A DNA stretch of 64,000 bases from an uncultured Porphyromonadaceae bacterium (GCA_900538705.1 UPZG01000001.1:682001-746000); one strand, 5' to 3'; positions 53,072 through 61,892 are shown, counted from the stretch's first letter. The notes: generated from the letters alone by a model not told the origin. Translations and numbers: made by a program.

Positions 53072-53890
53072 TTATTGGTTGTTGTTCCATACCTCGTCGT
53101 AGAATGTGTCGAAAGCATCGGCACGAGTTTCGTCCGGTTGGTATGGCAGGAATGATTTATGGGATGTTTGTATATACTGCTCTATTTCCGGGTCGATTTG
53201 TGCACTGCCGGCGGCAATGCCATCGGAATAGTCTATTGCAAATTTTGTAAGGGTGCGGTAGTCAATTTCTGTACCATTAGCAAACGGCAAGTCCTCTTCG
53301 GTAATATTGCGGAAGAGGAGCTTCTCGGCAAAACGGGCGTCGAAGGGACGTGTAAAGGCGTTGTCGTATACCGAGAACACAATCTTCGAGTTGCGGAAGC
53401 ATGGGTCGTCGGCATAAGATTTTTTGACATATAGTGGCACCAAAGAAGATAGCCATCCGTGACAGTGGATGATATCGGGTTCCCACCGTAGTTTTTTTAC
53501 GGTTTCCAGTACACCACGGGCGTAGAAAATGCTGCGCTCATCGTTATCTTCACGATTGGCCTCGTCCATAACTTCTCCCACTTTGCGTTGGAAGTAGTCG
53601 TCGTTGTCGGTAAAATATACTTGCATGCGCGCTGCCTGTATCGAGGCTACCTTGATGATAAGCGGATGGTCGGTATCGTCGATAATCAGATTCATACCCG
53701 AGAGGCGAATAACCTCATGCAACTGGTTGCGGCGCTCATTGATGCTACCGTATTTAGGCATGAAGGTCCGTATTTCGTGGCCTCGTTCCTGTATGGCCTG
53801 AGGAAGTTCGCGACAAGTCTTCGCGATTTCGGTCTCCGGCATATAAGGAATCATTTCTTGGGTGACAAATAAGATTTTGGTTTTGCTCAT
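53072..53890 (-). CDS. glycogen/starch synthase N-terminal (GT5) domain protein
   Basis: A 272-residue protein corresponding to only the N-terminal Rossmann half of GT5 glycogen synthases: KILFVTQEMIPYMPETEIAKTCRELPQAIQERGHEIRTFMPKYG style opening, DIIHCHGWLSSLVPLYVK (about 137-155) and IVFSVYDNAF. The canonical KTGGL nucleotide-binding loop is replaced by PETEIA, and the C-terminal GT-B half that binds ADP-glucose is missing, so catalysis is doubtful. Stand-alone versions next to panC are common in Bacteroidales, so this is not a local truncation. Role unknown; divergent from panC. Confidence 0.85.
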   Translation of the reverse strand: MSKTKILFVTQEMIPYMPETEIAKTCRELPQAIQERGHEIRTFMPKYGSINERRNQLHEVIRLSGMNLIIDDTDHPLIIKVASIQAARMQVYFTDNDDYFQRKVGEVMDEANREDNDERSIFYARGVLETVKKLRWEPDIIHCHGWLSSLVPLYVKKSYADDPCFRNSKIVFSVYDNAFTRPFDARFAEKLLFRNITEEDLPFANGTEIDYRTLTKFAIDYSDGIAAGSAQIDPEIEQYIQTSHKSFLPYQPDETRADAFDTFYDEVWNNNQ

Positions 53891-53917
53891 GATATGTTAT
53901 TCTATATATATGTAGTG

Positions 53918-53949
53918 CAAAGGTACGAAAAAAACGATTGTAAAACAAG
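53918..53949 (-). promoter_or_regulatory. promoter of the GT5-domain/DUF4270 operon
   Basis: The minus strand reads CTTG-N20-TACCTTTG: full -7 match, one mismatch in -33, about 28 bases upstream of the ATG. Confidence 0.6.
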
Positions 53950-54050
53950 GTTGTTAGAAGTATTAACACGCAGCCAGCGACGAATGGCGTATTTTGTCGT
54001 CCTTCCGGCCGTTTAATAAATATTATCCTATAAAATTCTTGTCGAATGTT

Positions 54051-54081
54051 TTCGCTTTTTGTGGTTTATTTATTTCCTTTG
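54051..54081 (+). promoter_or_regulatory. possible promoter of panC-panD
   Basis: TTCG-N19-TTCCTTTG, one mismatch in each box. It predicts a start near 54088, about 22 bases before the chosen panC ATG. Confidence 0.4.
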
Positions 54082-54109
54082 CAGCGATTTTTCAAATCAT
54101 TTAGCAATA

Positions 54110-54976
54110 ATGGAAGTAATAACTACTGTTGCCCTATTGCGACAACGTATGAAAGAAGCCCGTGCTGCTGGTAAGCAGATAGGTTTGGTTCCTACCATGG
54201 GCGCTTTGCACGCCGGTCACCTCTCACTTGTGAAACGTTGCGTAGCAGAAAATGATGTCGCCGTTGTAAGTGTGTTTGTCAATCCTACACAGTTCAATGA
54301 TAAACGCGACCTTGAATTGTATCCTCGTACTCTCGAAGCTGATTGTGCATTGTTGCAAGATGCGGGTTGTACATTTGTCTTTGCCCCTTCGGTAGAAGAG
54401 ATGTATCCTGAGCCCGACACCCGTGTGTTTGACCTTGGTGCTGTGGCCGAGGTGATGGAAGGCCGTTTCCGTCCAGGTCACTTCAATGGTGTAGCGCAAG
54501 TGGTGAGCAAGCTCTTTGCCATGGTTGAGCCCGACCGTGCATATTTTGGTGAGAAAGATTTTCAACAGATTGCAGTCATCAGGCAGATGGTGCGTCTTGA
54601 AGGTTTCAAGGTGCAGATAGTAGCCTGTCCGATTGTACGTGAAGCCGACGGGTTGGCCCTCAGTAGTCGTAACGTGCGCCTCACGCCCGAGGAACGCAAA
54701 TATGCACCTATGATAGCCGATACCCTCTTCAAAAGTGTCGATTATGCTCGTACGCACACAGTCGACGAGACGATTCGTTTTGTTACCGACCGCGTGAATG
54801 CTGTTCCTGGGTTGCGTGTCGAATATTACGAAATTGTCAACGGTTATACTATGCAACCTGTTCGCAGTTGGGATGCTTGTGATTTTATAGCCGGTTGTAT
54901 TACCGTTTATAATGGTGACGTAAGGTTGATAGATAACATATCTTATTGTCGTCCCCAAGAAACGAAAGGAGAATAA
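54110..54976 (+). CDS. panC: pantoate--beta-alanine ligase
   Basis: Cytoplasmic ATP-dependent pantothenate synthetase (288 residues). It has LVPTMGALHAGHLSLV (HxGH motif, about residues 28-43), VSVFVNPTQF (about 58-67), GHFNGVAQVVSKLF, PDRAYFGEKDFQQIAVIRQM and ADGLALSSRNVRL. The start at 54110 (MEVITTVALLRQRM) is chosen over 54059 because family members begin here and a possible promoter overlaps the extra stretch. Translation of panD begins two bases after its stop. Confidence 0.97.
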   Translation: MEVITTVALLRQRMKEARAAGKQIGLVPTMGALHAGHLSLVKRCVAENDVAVVSVFVNPTQFNDKRDLELYPRTLEADCALLQDAGCTFVFAPSVEEMYPEPDTRVFDLGAVAEVMEGRFRPGHFNGVAQVVSKLFAMVEPDRAYFGEKDFQQIAVIRQMVRLEGFKVQIVACPIVREADGLALSSRNVRLTPEERKYAPMIADTLFKSVDYARTHTVDETIRFVTDRVNAVPGLRVEYYEIVNGYTMQPVRSWDACDFIAGCITVYNGDVRLIDNISYCRPQETKGE

Positions 54977-54977
54977 C

Positions 54978-55331
54978 ATGCTGGTAGAGGTATTGAAATC
55001 GAAGATACACCGTGTGACAGTGACACAGGCCGACCTTAATTATATAGGCAGTATCACTATTGACGAAGATTTGATGGATGCTGCTGGTATCATAGCCAAC
55101 GAAAAAGTGGCCATTGTCGACAATAACAACGGGGCACGATTTGAAACGTATGTGATACGCGGTGAACGTGGCTCGGGTGTGGTATGCCTTAACGGCGCAG
55201 CAGCCCGCCTCGTGCAACCCGGTGACATTGTTATCATCATGTCTTATGCATGGATGGAGTTCGAGGATGCCAAGCATTTCGAACCTAAGGTCGTATTCCC
55301 CGATACAGCGACCAACAGGTTGATAAAATAG
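54978..55331 (+). CDS. panD: aspartate 1-decarboxylase
   Basis: Pyruvoyl enzyme (117 residues) making beta-alanine for PanC. The proenzyme self-cleaves between Gly24 and Ser25 in NYIGSITIDED, and the new Ser becomes the pyruvoyl group. KIHRVTVTQAD, the ERGSGVVCLNGAAARLVQPGD block and VIIMSYAWM are conserved. panC-panD form a two-gene operon with the terminator downstream; together with coaBC in this window they cover two separate parts of the CoA pathway. Confidence 0.97.
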   Translation: MLVEVLKSKIHRVTVTQADLNYIGSITIDEDLMDAAGIIANEKVAIVDNNNGARFETYVIRGERGSGVVCLNGAAARLVQPGDIVIIMSYAWMEFEDAKHFEPKVVFPDTATNRLIK

Positions 55332-55354
55332 TTGCCCATAACAACTGGGTCATG

Positions 55355-55391
55355 GCTCATCTTCCTGTCGGGAGATGGGCTTGTTGTTGTT
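55355..55391 (+). terminator. terminator of panC-panD
   Basis: An 11-bp stem (GCTCATCTTCC with GGGAGATGGGC, two G-U pairs) around TGTC, followed by TTGTTGTTGTT. It lies 23 bases after panD and before the MATE start codon. Confidence 0.75.
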
Positions 55392-55442
55392 AGGATCTAT
55401 GGTCAGGGCACTGCGATGAAAAACACAAAGAGTCGAAACGTT

Positions 55443-56765
55443 ATGTATAAGTATAAAGATATTTGGCATATCGCCTATCCAATCCTTATCAGTCTGGTGA
55501 TGCAAACCATCATTAACATTACCGATACAGCTTATATGGGACGGGTGGGTGAAGTAGAGCTGGGTGCCGCAGCATTGGCATCGGTGTATTATATGGCCAT
55601 TTTCATGGCAGTATTTGGATTTAGTATCGGTGCCCAGGTTCTTATAGGCCGTCGCAATGGAGAGGGGCGTTACGACCGTATTGGCGGTATTGTCTTGCAA
55701 GGTATCATCTTTCTGCTTATTATCGCTGCATTGCTCATAGCCTTGTCAATGTGGCTCTCGCCTTTGTTGCTTTCGTCGATAGTGACGTCGCCTCGCATAT
55801 TCGACAAGTGCATGGCATATCACGATTGGCGTATATGGGGATTGCTCTTTTCGGCCATAAATGTTATGGGACGTGCTTTTTATGTGGGTATTACACGTAC
55901 AAGAGTGCTGATATGGAATTCGGTGATAATGACCTGTGCCAACGTGGTATTTAATTACATTCTTGTCTTTGGTGCTTGGGGCATACCTGCCATGGGTATA
56001 GCTGGCGCTGCTCTCGGGTCGGTGTTATCAGAAGCTTTGGCATCGTTACACTTTTTCTTATATACGGTATGCTGTGTCGATACGGAACGTTATGGTCTCC
56101 GTGAGCGATTACGTTTAGATGTGTCGATAGTGAAGGGTATTTTGTCACTCTCGGTATGGACAATGCTGCAAAATTTCCTGACGCATGCTGTGTGGTTTGT
56201 CTTTTTCCTGGGCATAGAGCACCTCGGTGAGTTGCCGCTTGCTATTACCAACATTGTGCGAGGAGGTTCGTCGTTGCTCTTCATGCCTATTCTTGCCTTT
56301 GCTGCCACGTCGAGTACGCTGGTAAGTAATGCTTTAGGAGCAGGACGTGCCGATGATGTGCCCTTGGTGATACGGCGTGTTATAGGGTTGAGCTATGGCG
56401 TTACAGTACCGTTATTGATACTTATAGCGCTGTTCCCATCGCTACTTCTTATGGTGTTTACCAACAATGCAGAGCTTATAGAGGCGTCGTTGACATCGCT
56501 CTATGTCATGTTGGGATTCAATCTGCTGGCCATACCCGGTTGTGTTCTTTTCCATTCGGTATCGGGTACCGGTAATACACGCTTTGCTCTTTTCATAGAG
56601 ATAGCTGCCACTTTGTTATATGCCCTCATGATATATGTCATCATATTCTATTGGCAAGCCGATGTAGCTTGGTGCTGGTCGGTAGAGTATATCTATTGGG
56701 GTGTATTGTTGGTATGTACGTTGCTCTATTTCAAATACTCCAATTGGCGCGAGCGTAAGGTATGA
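55443..56765 (+). CDS. MATE family efflux transporter
   Basis: Twelve-helix multidrug and toxin exporter of 440 residues, driven by H+ or Na+. The start MYKYKDIWHIAYPILISLVMQTIINITDTAYMGRVGEVELGA is typical of the Bacteroidales MatE group; two homologous six-helix halves follow (second beginning about GILSLSVWTMLQNFL). The start at 55443 is preferred; ATG at 55416 and a TTG at 55332 are in frame, but the latter runs through the panD terminator. It overlaps the next gene by 4 bases (ATGA). Confidence 0.92.
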   Translation: MYKYKDIWHIAYPILISLVMQTIINITDTAYMGRVGEVELGAAALASVYYMAIFMAVFGFSIGAQVLIGRRNGEGRYDRIGGIVLQGIIFLLIIAALLIALSMWLSPLLLSSIVTSPRIFDKCMAYHDWRIWGLLFSAINVMGRAFYVGITRTRVLIWNSVIMTCANVVFNYILVFGAWGIPAMGIAGAALGSVLSEALASLHFFLYTVCCVDTERYGLRERLRLDVSIVKGILSLSVWTMLQNFLTHAVWFVFFLGIEHLGELPLAITNIVRGGSSLLFMPILAFAATSSTLVSNALGAGRADDVPLVIRRVIGLSYGVTVPLLILIALFPSLLLMVFTNNAELIEASLTSLYVMLGFNLLAIPGCVLFHSVSGTGNTRFALFIEIAATLLYALMIYVIIFYWQADVAWCWSVEYIYWGVLLVCTLLYFKYSNWRERKV

Positions 56766-57352
56766 CAGATAATGTCTTTGAAATATCGCAACGCATGATG
56801 CAACAAGCCCGTTGCATCATACATCGCTTGGGCATCGAGAACGCTTGGAAATCGGTGGCTGCCGAGCCGCATTTGGTCGGTTCGGTGCGAATGGAATTGC
56901 TTATGAAGCATTGTGATATAGACTACCATATATATTCGGCTCCATTGCGTATTGAGGATAGCTTTGAGGCAGTAGCCCGTATAGCCGCGCATGATGGAGT
57001 AGAACAGTTGTCATATACCAATCTCTTACATACTGATGAAGCTTGTATAGAGTGGCATATGGGCTATCGTGATGAGTATGGTGAGTTGTGGCAGATAGAT
57101 ATGATACACATCCTGCGCGGTTCACGTTATGATGGATTTTTCGAGCGGCAAGCTTCACGTATTGTCGAAGTGCTTACGCCCGAAAGGCGCAAAACTATAC
57201 TCCAGCTGAAATACGAAACGCCTGCCGATGTGAAGATTATGGGCGTAGAATACTATCGGGCGGTAATAGAAGGAAATGTGAGCGACTATGCCAACTTTGA
57301 GGCCTGGCGGCGTCAACATCCTGTCAATGGTATTGTTGAATGGATACCTTAG
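56762..57352 (+). CDS. predicted nucleotidyltransferase-fold protein
   Basis: A 196-residue protein not assigned to a named family. It shows the core pattern of the DNA-polymerase-beta-like nucleotidyltransferase fold: VGSVRMELLMKHCDIDYHIYS (GS at about 40-41, then Asp-x-Asp at about 52-54) and a third acidic strand LWQIDMIHIL (about 118-127). No KNTase, RelA or MNT-HEPN signature is evident, and no partner antitoxin is adjacent. Its start codon overlaps the MATE stop, so the two are co-translated. Substrate unknown; a modification or resistance role is possible. Confidence 0.6.
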   Translation: MTDNVFEISQRMMQQARCIIHRLGIENAWKSVAAEPHLVGSVRMELLMKHCDIDYHIYSAPLRIEDSFEAVARIAAHDGVEQLSYTNLLHTDEACIEWHMGYRDEYGELWQIDMIHILRGSRYDGFFERQASRIVEVLTPERRKTILQLKYETPADVKIMGVEYYRAVIEGNVSDYANFEAWRRQHPVNGIVEWIP

Positions 57353-57503
57353 TCGGTCTACAGCTTCTTGTTCAATAGTTTTGCCAAGTATCTCTCTCCC
57401 GGTAATTGGCATTAAAAATATTCCTTTTTTATTTCGTTTTGCTCTTACCTTGCATTACCTTTGTCCAAGGCGGGCAATGTTGCCTGTCGTAAAATGTAAG
57501 ATT

Positions 57504-58262
57504 ATGAGAAAAAGCGTAGTGTTGGTTACAGGAGCATCATCGGGTATAGGACTTGGATGCGCTCGTAAATTTGCTGCAAATGGGTATCGTGTGATATTGA
57601 ATGGCCGTAATGCTGAGCGTCTTGCCGAGGCAAAAGCGACTATCGACGCTGAAGGTGGCGAGACTTATTTGTTGCCTTTCGACGTTTGTAACCGTGAAGC
57701 GGTACGTTGTGCATTGGAATCGTTGCCCGAAGATTGGCGCGACATAGATATCCTTGTAAACAATGCCGGATTGGCCATTGGGGTAGACAAGGAGTATGAG
57801 GGCAACATGCAAGAGTGGGATGTAGTTATAGATACCAACGTGAAAGCGTTGCTCTATATGACCCGCCTCATAGTCCCCGGTATGGTAGAACGCGGGCGCG
57901 GTCATGTAATAAATATAGGTTCTATTGCCGGTGATGCGGCTTACGGCGGTGGCAGTGTATATTGTGCCACAAAGGCAGCGGTGAAGGCGTTGAGCGATGG
58001 GCTGCGTATCGACTTGGTAGATACTCCTGTGCGTGTTACATTGGTAAAACCGGGTTTGGTAGAGACTAATTTCTCGGTTGTACGATACCGTGGTAATCAT
58101 GATGCTGCCGACAATGTATATCGTGGTGTGAAAGCTCTCTCGGGCGATGACATTGCCGAGGTTGCTTATTTCGCAGCCTCTATGCCTCCATATATGCAGG
58201 TGGCCGAGGTGTTGGTAATGCCTACATGCCAGGCTACCGGTACGGTGGTAAGTCGCAAATAA
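57504..58262 (+). CDS. SDR family oxidoreductase, YdfG-like
   Basis: Cytoplasmic short-chain dehydrogenase of 252 residues, most like YdfG, an NADP-dependent dehydrogenase of serine and 3-hydroxy acids. TGASSGIGLGCARKF (about 8-22), ILVNNAGLAIGVDKEYE (about 86-102), GSIAGDAAYGGGSVYCATKAAVKAL with catalytic Ser/Tyr/Lys, and VKPGLVETNFSVVRYRG match that subfamily. The start at 57504 (MRKSVVLVTG) puts the nucleotide loop at the N-terminus; the longer in-frame reading overlaps the previous gene. Confidence 0.9.
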   Translation: MRKSVVLVTGASSGIGLGCARKFAANGYRVILNGRNAERLAEAKATIDAEGGETYLLPFDVCNREAVRCALESLPEDWRDIDILVNNAGLAIGVDKEYEGNMQEWDVVIDTNVKALLYMTRLIVPGMVERGRGHVINIGSIAGDAAYGGGSVYCATKAAVKALSDGLRIDLVDTPVRVTLVKPGLVETNFSVVRYRGNHDAADNVYRGVKALSGDDIAEVAYFAASMPPYMQVAEVLVMPTCQATGTVVSRK

Positions 58263-58311
58263 TCTATAACCCTACTATTATGGGTAAGTAGATAATGTAT
58301 TGCCTGTGATA

Positions 58312-58348
58312 TAAAAAAACGCCCCCTTGCCGTAGGGCAAGAGGGCGT
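58312..58348 (-). terminator. terminator of the hsp20 gene
   Basis: The stem ACGCCC-C-CTTGCC pairs with GGCAAG-A-GGGCGT (one mismatch). On the minus strand it is followed by seven T, 49 bases after the hsp20 stop. On the plus strand CATGTTTT follows, so it may also serve the SDR gene. Confidence 0.85.
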
Positions 58349-58396
58349 CATGTTTTAACTAACAACACTAATAACTATGAATAGCAAACTTCTCTT

Positions 58397-58819
58397 TTAG
58401 TCAATGTTGATGGTACGAACAGTCGGTTTCGTAGCTTCAACAGCAACTTTAGGCAACGTTACGAAAAGTACACCATTCTCGGCACGAGCCGATATTTCAT
58501 CTCTCTTGATGTCATCGGGAAGTACGAATGTCTGACGGAACAATGTGTGATTGAATTCACGACGCAGATAATGTTTGTCATTGTTCTCTTCAACATTCTT
58601 CTCCATAGAAACAACCAATTGGTTATCTTCATCAATTTGTATGTTGAAGTCTTCTTTTTTAGCACCCGGTACGGCAAACTCTATTTCATATTGTTTGTCA
58701 TTCTCAGAGATGTTTACAGCTGGAATATTGTGACCGGTAGAACGCATTAAAAAAGCATCATTATCGAGCATCCCATAAAGAGCATCAAATACGTTGTTGA
58801 ATCTTCTAGCAGGTTTCAT
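58397..58819 (-). CDS. Hsp20/alpha-crystallin small heat-shock protein
   Basis: ATP-independent holdase chaperone of 140 residues that binds unfolding proteins in the cytoplasm. The alpha-crystallin domain spans about residues 32-125: NIPAVNISENDKQYEIEFAVPGAKKEDF, the EFNHTLFRQTFVLPDDI segment, and ENGVLFVTLPK, which contains the conserved A-x-x-x-n-G-V-L motif. The C-terminal tail is short. The ATG at 58819 is chosen because GGAGG lies eight bases upstream, a clear Shine-Dalgarno site; an ATG at 58834 is the alternative. Confidence 0.95.
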   Translation of the reverse strand: MKPARRFNNVFDALYGMLDNDAFLMRSTGHNIPAVNISENDKQYEIEFAVPGAKKEDFNIQIDEDNQLVVSMEKNVEENNDKHYLRREFNHTLFRQTFVLPDDIKRDEISARAENGVLFVTLPKVAVEATKPTVRTINID

Positions 58820-58933
58820 AATTATATCCTCCATTTTTTATTTTATTCTGTTTTCATTGTGCTTGCGTCTTTTGCAACGCTTGCACTCTATATATAGCAA
58901 TAGGTGTGCCACTCCTTTTAAATGTGAAATAGC

Positions 58934-58960
58934 TGACATATTTAACGTATAATACTGTCA
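58934..58960. promoter_or_regulatory. dyad upstream of hsp20
   Basis: TGACA-N17-TGTCA, with TATT/AATA symmetry inside, about 115 bases upstream of the hsp20 start. It may be an operator or part of the heat-shock promoter. No Bacteroides -33/-7 pair was found for this gene, and no CIRCE-type element is present. Confidence 0.25.
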
Positions 58961-59198
58961 AAATTAACATATTGGCGACTTTTTGGCAGCATTCCTACCT
59001 CCGTTTTGTCAGAGTGTGGCTATGGGTGTAATGTAAGAGACTAAGAAAAGCTGATAGAGCTGTCACAGGGTACATGTCTCACTTTCTGTTCCCGGTATGC
59101 AACATTGTATCTTTCTTGCACTTTTGATTTCCATTCACTATTTTGGGATAAGGTAGGCTGTGGCTCGGCATAGCTCAAACTCGAAAACTTTGTTTTTA

Positions 59199-59230
59199 TT
59201 TGGCTCTGCGCTCGCCTTTCACTATCTTTG
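59199..59230 (+). promoter_or_regulatory. promoter of the CDF transporter gene
   Basis: TTTG-N20-TATCTTTG, a complete consensus match. The predicted start is near 59237, giving a leader of about 53 bases. Confidence 0.82.
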
Positions 59231-59289
59231 CCATTGTTGTATGGCATATCATCAATGTATAAAGGTGTATATTATAAAATGTAGATAGT

Positions 59290-60225
59290 ATGGAATTGCA
59301 TCATCATCACCATCACGAAATGACAGCCACTGCCGGTCGGGCTCTCATTATAGGTATTGTGCTAAATCTCCTTTTTGTTGTTATAGAGGTTGTTATGGGG
59401 TTGGCTTATAACTCCTTGGGATTGTTGAGTGATGCCGGACATAATTTGAGTGATGTGTTCGGTCTAATTTTGGCATTTCTTGCTTTCAAGTTGGCGCAGG
59501 TGGCGCCTAATCGCCGATACACGTACGGCTATCGTAAGAGTACTATTCTCGTTTCGCTGGCTAATGCCATCATTCTATTGCTTGCAGTAGGTGCCATCAT
59601 CCTGGAAAGCGTACGCAAGTTGCAAGCACCCGAGCCAGTAGATGGTGCCGCTATTTCATGGACGGCAGGAGCCGGTATTGTGGTGAACGGGCTTACCGCA
59701 TGGATGCTTATGTCGGGGCGTAAAGACGACCTCAACATGAAAGGAGCCTTCCTGCACATGGTGGCTGATACACTTGTCTCGATAGGAGTTTTGCTATCGG
59801 GTATTGTTATTTCATACACCGGATTTACGATAATCGACCCCATTATAAGTCTTGTTATTGCCGTTGTTATATTGTTCTCTACATGGAGCTTGCTTACCGA
59901 TAGTGTGCGCCTGTCTATGGATGGTGTGCCTCGTAATGTCGATATGGATGCAGTATCACGGGCTCTTGTGGCTGAAGATGGCGTCATCAGTGTACATCAT
60001 CTCCATGTTTGGGCTATGAGTACGACCGAAAATGCTCTTACGGCTCATATTGTGGTACGCGATATGTCCGGCATGGAAGAGTTGAAGCATCGTATCAAAG
60101 AGCGGCTGGCTCATGAAGGCATTGCCCATGCGACCTTGGAGTTTGAGACAGGCGATGCGTCGTGTCACGAGAAAAGTTGCGATTGCCATGGAGGAGAGCA
60201 TTGTCATGACCATGTTACTGACTGA
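59290..60225 (+). CDS. cation diffusion facilitator (CzcD/ZitB-like zinc exporter)
   Basis: Inner-membrane divalent-metal/H+ antiporter of 311 residues with six helices (about 17-210) and a cytoplasmic C-terminal domain. LLSDAGHNLSDVFGL (about 46-60) and GAFLHMVADTLVSIGVL (about 155-171) carry the H/D-x3-D metal-binding pairs of zinc-type members. Both ends are metal-rich: the N-terminus has six consecutive His after MEL, and the C-terminus has CHEKSCDCHGGEHCHDH. These probably bind zinc or a similar metal at the membrane surface. Monocistronic with a strong promoter. Confidence 0.94.
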   Translation: MELHHHHHHEMTATAGRALIIGIVLNLLFVVIEVVMGLAYNSLGLLSDAGHNLSDVFGLILAFLAFKLAQVAPNRRYTYGYRKSTILVSLANAIILLLAVGAIILESVRKLQAPEPVDGAAISWTAGAGIVVNGLTAWMLMSGRKDDLNMKGAFLHMVADTLVSIGVLLSGIVISYTGFTIIDPIISLVIAVVILFSTWSLLTDSVRLSMDGVPRNVDMDAVSRALVAEDGVISVHHLHVWAMSTTENALTAHIVVRDMSGMEELKHRIKERLAHEGIAHATLEFETGDASCHEKSCDCHGGEHCHDHVTD

Positions 60226-60290
60226 AATCTGGTTGTAACTGACGTGCTGTTTACCATATGTTTATATCGGAACTTGACTATACCGAAAGA

Positions 60291-60322
60291 TTTGTTTATC
60301 TATTATAAAAAAGATATATTTG
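60291..60322 (+). promoter_or_regulatory. promoter of cstA
   Basis: TTTG-N20-TATATTTG, a complete match, 44 bases before the cstA ATG. Confidence 0.82.
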
Positions 60323-60365
60323 TAGACTATTCTCTCGCACTAATAAAAATATAAGAAAAAACATT

Positions 60366-61850
60366 ATGATTTCATTCGTAATAGCACTGATACTGCTGGT
60401 TGTCGGTTATTTTGTATATGGAAAGTTTACGGAACGTGTCTTTGGTATAGATAGCAACAGGCCAACTCCGGCTATTACCAAAGCCGATGGTATAGACTAT
60501 ATCGCGATGCCTACGTGGCGCGTTTTTCTTATTCAGTTTCTCAATATTGCCGGGTTGGGTCCTATTTTCGGGGCTATTATGGGTATCCTTTTTGGCCCGG
60601 CAGCTTATTTGTGGATTGTTTTTGGTACGATATTCGCCGGTGCCGTACACGACTATCTGTCGGGAATGATGTCGCTGCGACGCGATGGCATGAGCCTGCC
60701 TGAGATAGTGGGTGAGGAATTGGGTACAGGTGTAAAGCAGGTGATGCGTGTCTTTGCTCTATTGCTGCTCATATTGGTGGGTGCGGTCTTCGTAATCAAT
60801 CCGGCCGATTTGTTGGCCGGCCTTACGGTAACTTACACCGCCGATGCCTCCGGCAATTTGCCTGACTGGTTGCAACAGGTAAATAGTATTTTGCCTATCC
60901 AATGGTGGTGGGTTATTATTGTTTTTGTATATTATATGTTAGCCATGCTCTTGCCCATAGATAAAGTGATAGGAAGATTGTACCCTATCTTCGGTTTCGC
61001 TTTGCTCTTTATGGCAGTAGGCATATTGGTAATGCTGTTTTTTCATGCCGATGCTCTTCCTGAGTTGAGCGATGGCCTGTATAATCGACATCCTCAGAGT
61101 GCTACGACTCCAATATTTCCCATGATGTTTATAACGATAGCATGTGGAGCCATATCGGGATTTCATGCTACGCAATCGCCTTTAATGGCACGGTGCCTGA
61201 AAAATGAACGTATGGGGCGCCCTGTTTTCTACGGGGCTATGGTTACCGAGGGTATTGTGGCCTTGATATGGGCAGCCGCGGCCGTTGCTTTTACCGGTTC
61301 TTTCGATAATCTCTCACAATATTTGGCTGGTAGTACTCCTGCTGTACTTGTCAACGAAATTTCTACTGGGTGGTTAGGATCGCTGGGCGGTTTATTGGCA
61401 CTGCTGGGTGTGATATTCGCTCCTATAACTTCGGGTGATACGGCATTGCGCTCGGCACGCCTCATTGCTGCCGACTTCTTGCATTTCGACCAATCGAGTC
61501 TGCGTAACCGTATAATAATTTCTATCCCCATCTTTGCGGCGTCATTTGCCATTATGATGGTCGATTTCAATATCTTGTGGCGCTATTTTGCCTGGTGTAA
61601 CCAGACGCTTTCGGTATTCACTTTGTGGGCTATTACCGTATGGTTGGCGCGTGAGGGCAAGTGTTATTGGATTTCTCTTATCCCCGCGCTCTTTATGACG
61701 GTGGTCACTGTTTCCTATATTTTTTATGCGCCAGAAGGTTTTGCTATCGATTACACCATTTCTATTGTCACAGGTGTGGTCGTAGCACTCCTGTTTGCCG
61801 TGTTGTTTGCTCGTTTCTTGCGGTTACGTTCAAACAAAGCGATGTTGTAA
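60366..61850 (+). CDS. cstA: carbon starvation protein A family transporter
   Basis: Inner-membrane transporter of 494 residues with more than a dozen helices. E. coli relatives CstA and BtsT import peptides or pyruvate. VVGYFVYGKFTERVFGID at the N-terminus, the family block FLIQFLNIAGLGPIFGAIMGILFGPAAYLWIVFG (about residues 56-90), GAVHDYLSGMMSLRRDGMSLPEIVG and ISGFHATQSPLMARC are clear. It is shorter than the roughly 700-residue E. coli proteins, as is usual in Bacteroidota. The substrate here is not known. Confidence 0.94.
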   Translation: MISFVIALILLVVGYFVYGKFTERVFGIDSNRPTPAITKADGIDYIAMPTWRVFLIQFLNIAGLGPIFGAIMGILFGPAAYLWIVFGTIFAGAVHDYLSGMMSLRRDGMSLPEIVGEELGTGVKQVMRVFALLLLILVGAVFVINPADLLAGLTVTYTADASGNLPDWLQQVNSILPIQWWWVIIVFVYYMLAMLLPIDKVIGRLYPIFGFALLFMAVGILVMLFFHADALPELSDGLYNRHPQSATTPIFPMMFITIACGAISGFHATQSPLMARCLKNERMGRPVFYGAMVTEGIVALIWAAAAVAFTGSFDNLSQYLAGSTPAVLVNEISTGWLGSLGGLLALLGVIFAPITSGDTALRSARLIAADFLHFDQSSLRNRIIISIPIFAASFAIMMVDFNILWRYFAWCNQTLSVFTLWAITVWLAREGKCYWISLIPALFMTVVTVSYIFYAPEGFAIDYTISIVTGVVVALLFAVLFARFLRLRSNKAML

Positions 61851-61892
61851 GGGTAAGTCTGCCCTGGTAGCATTCTTTGTGCCTAACTTTGG

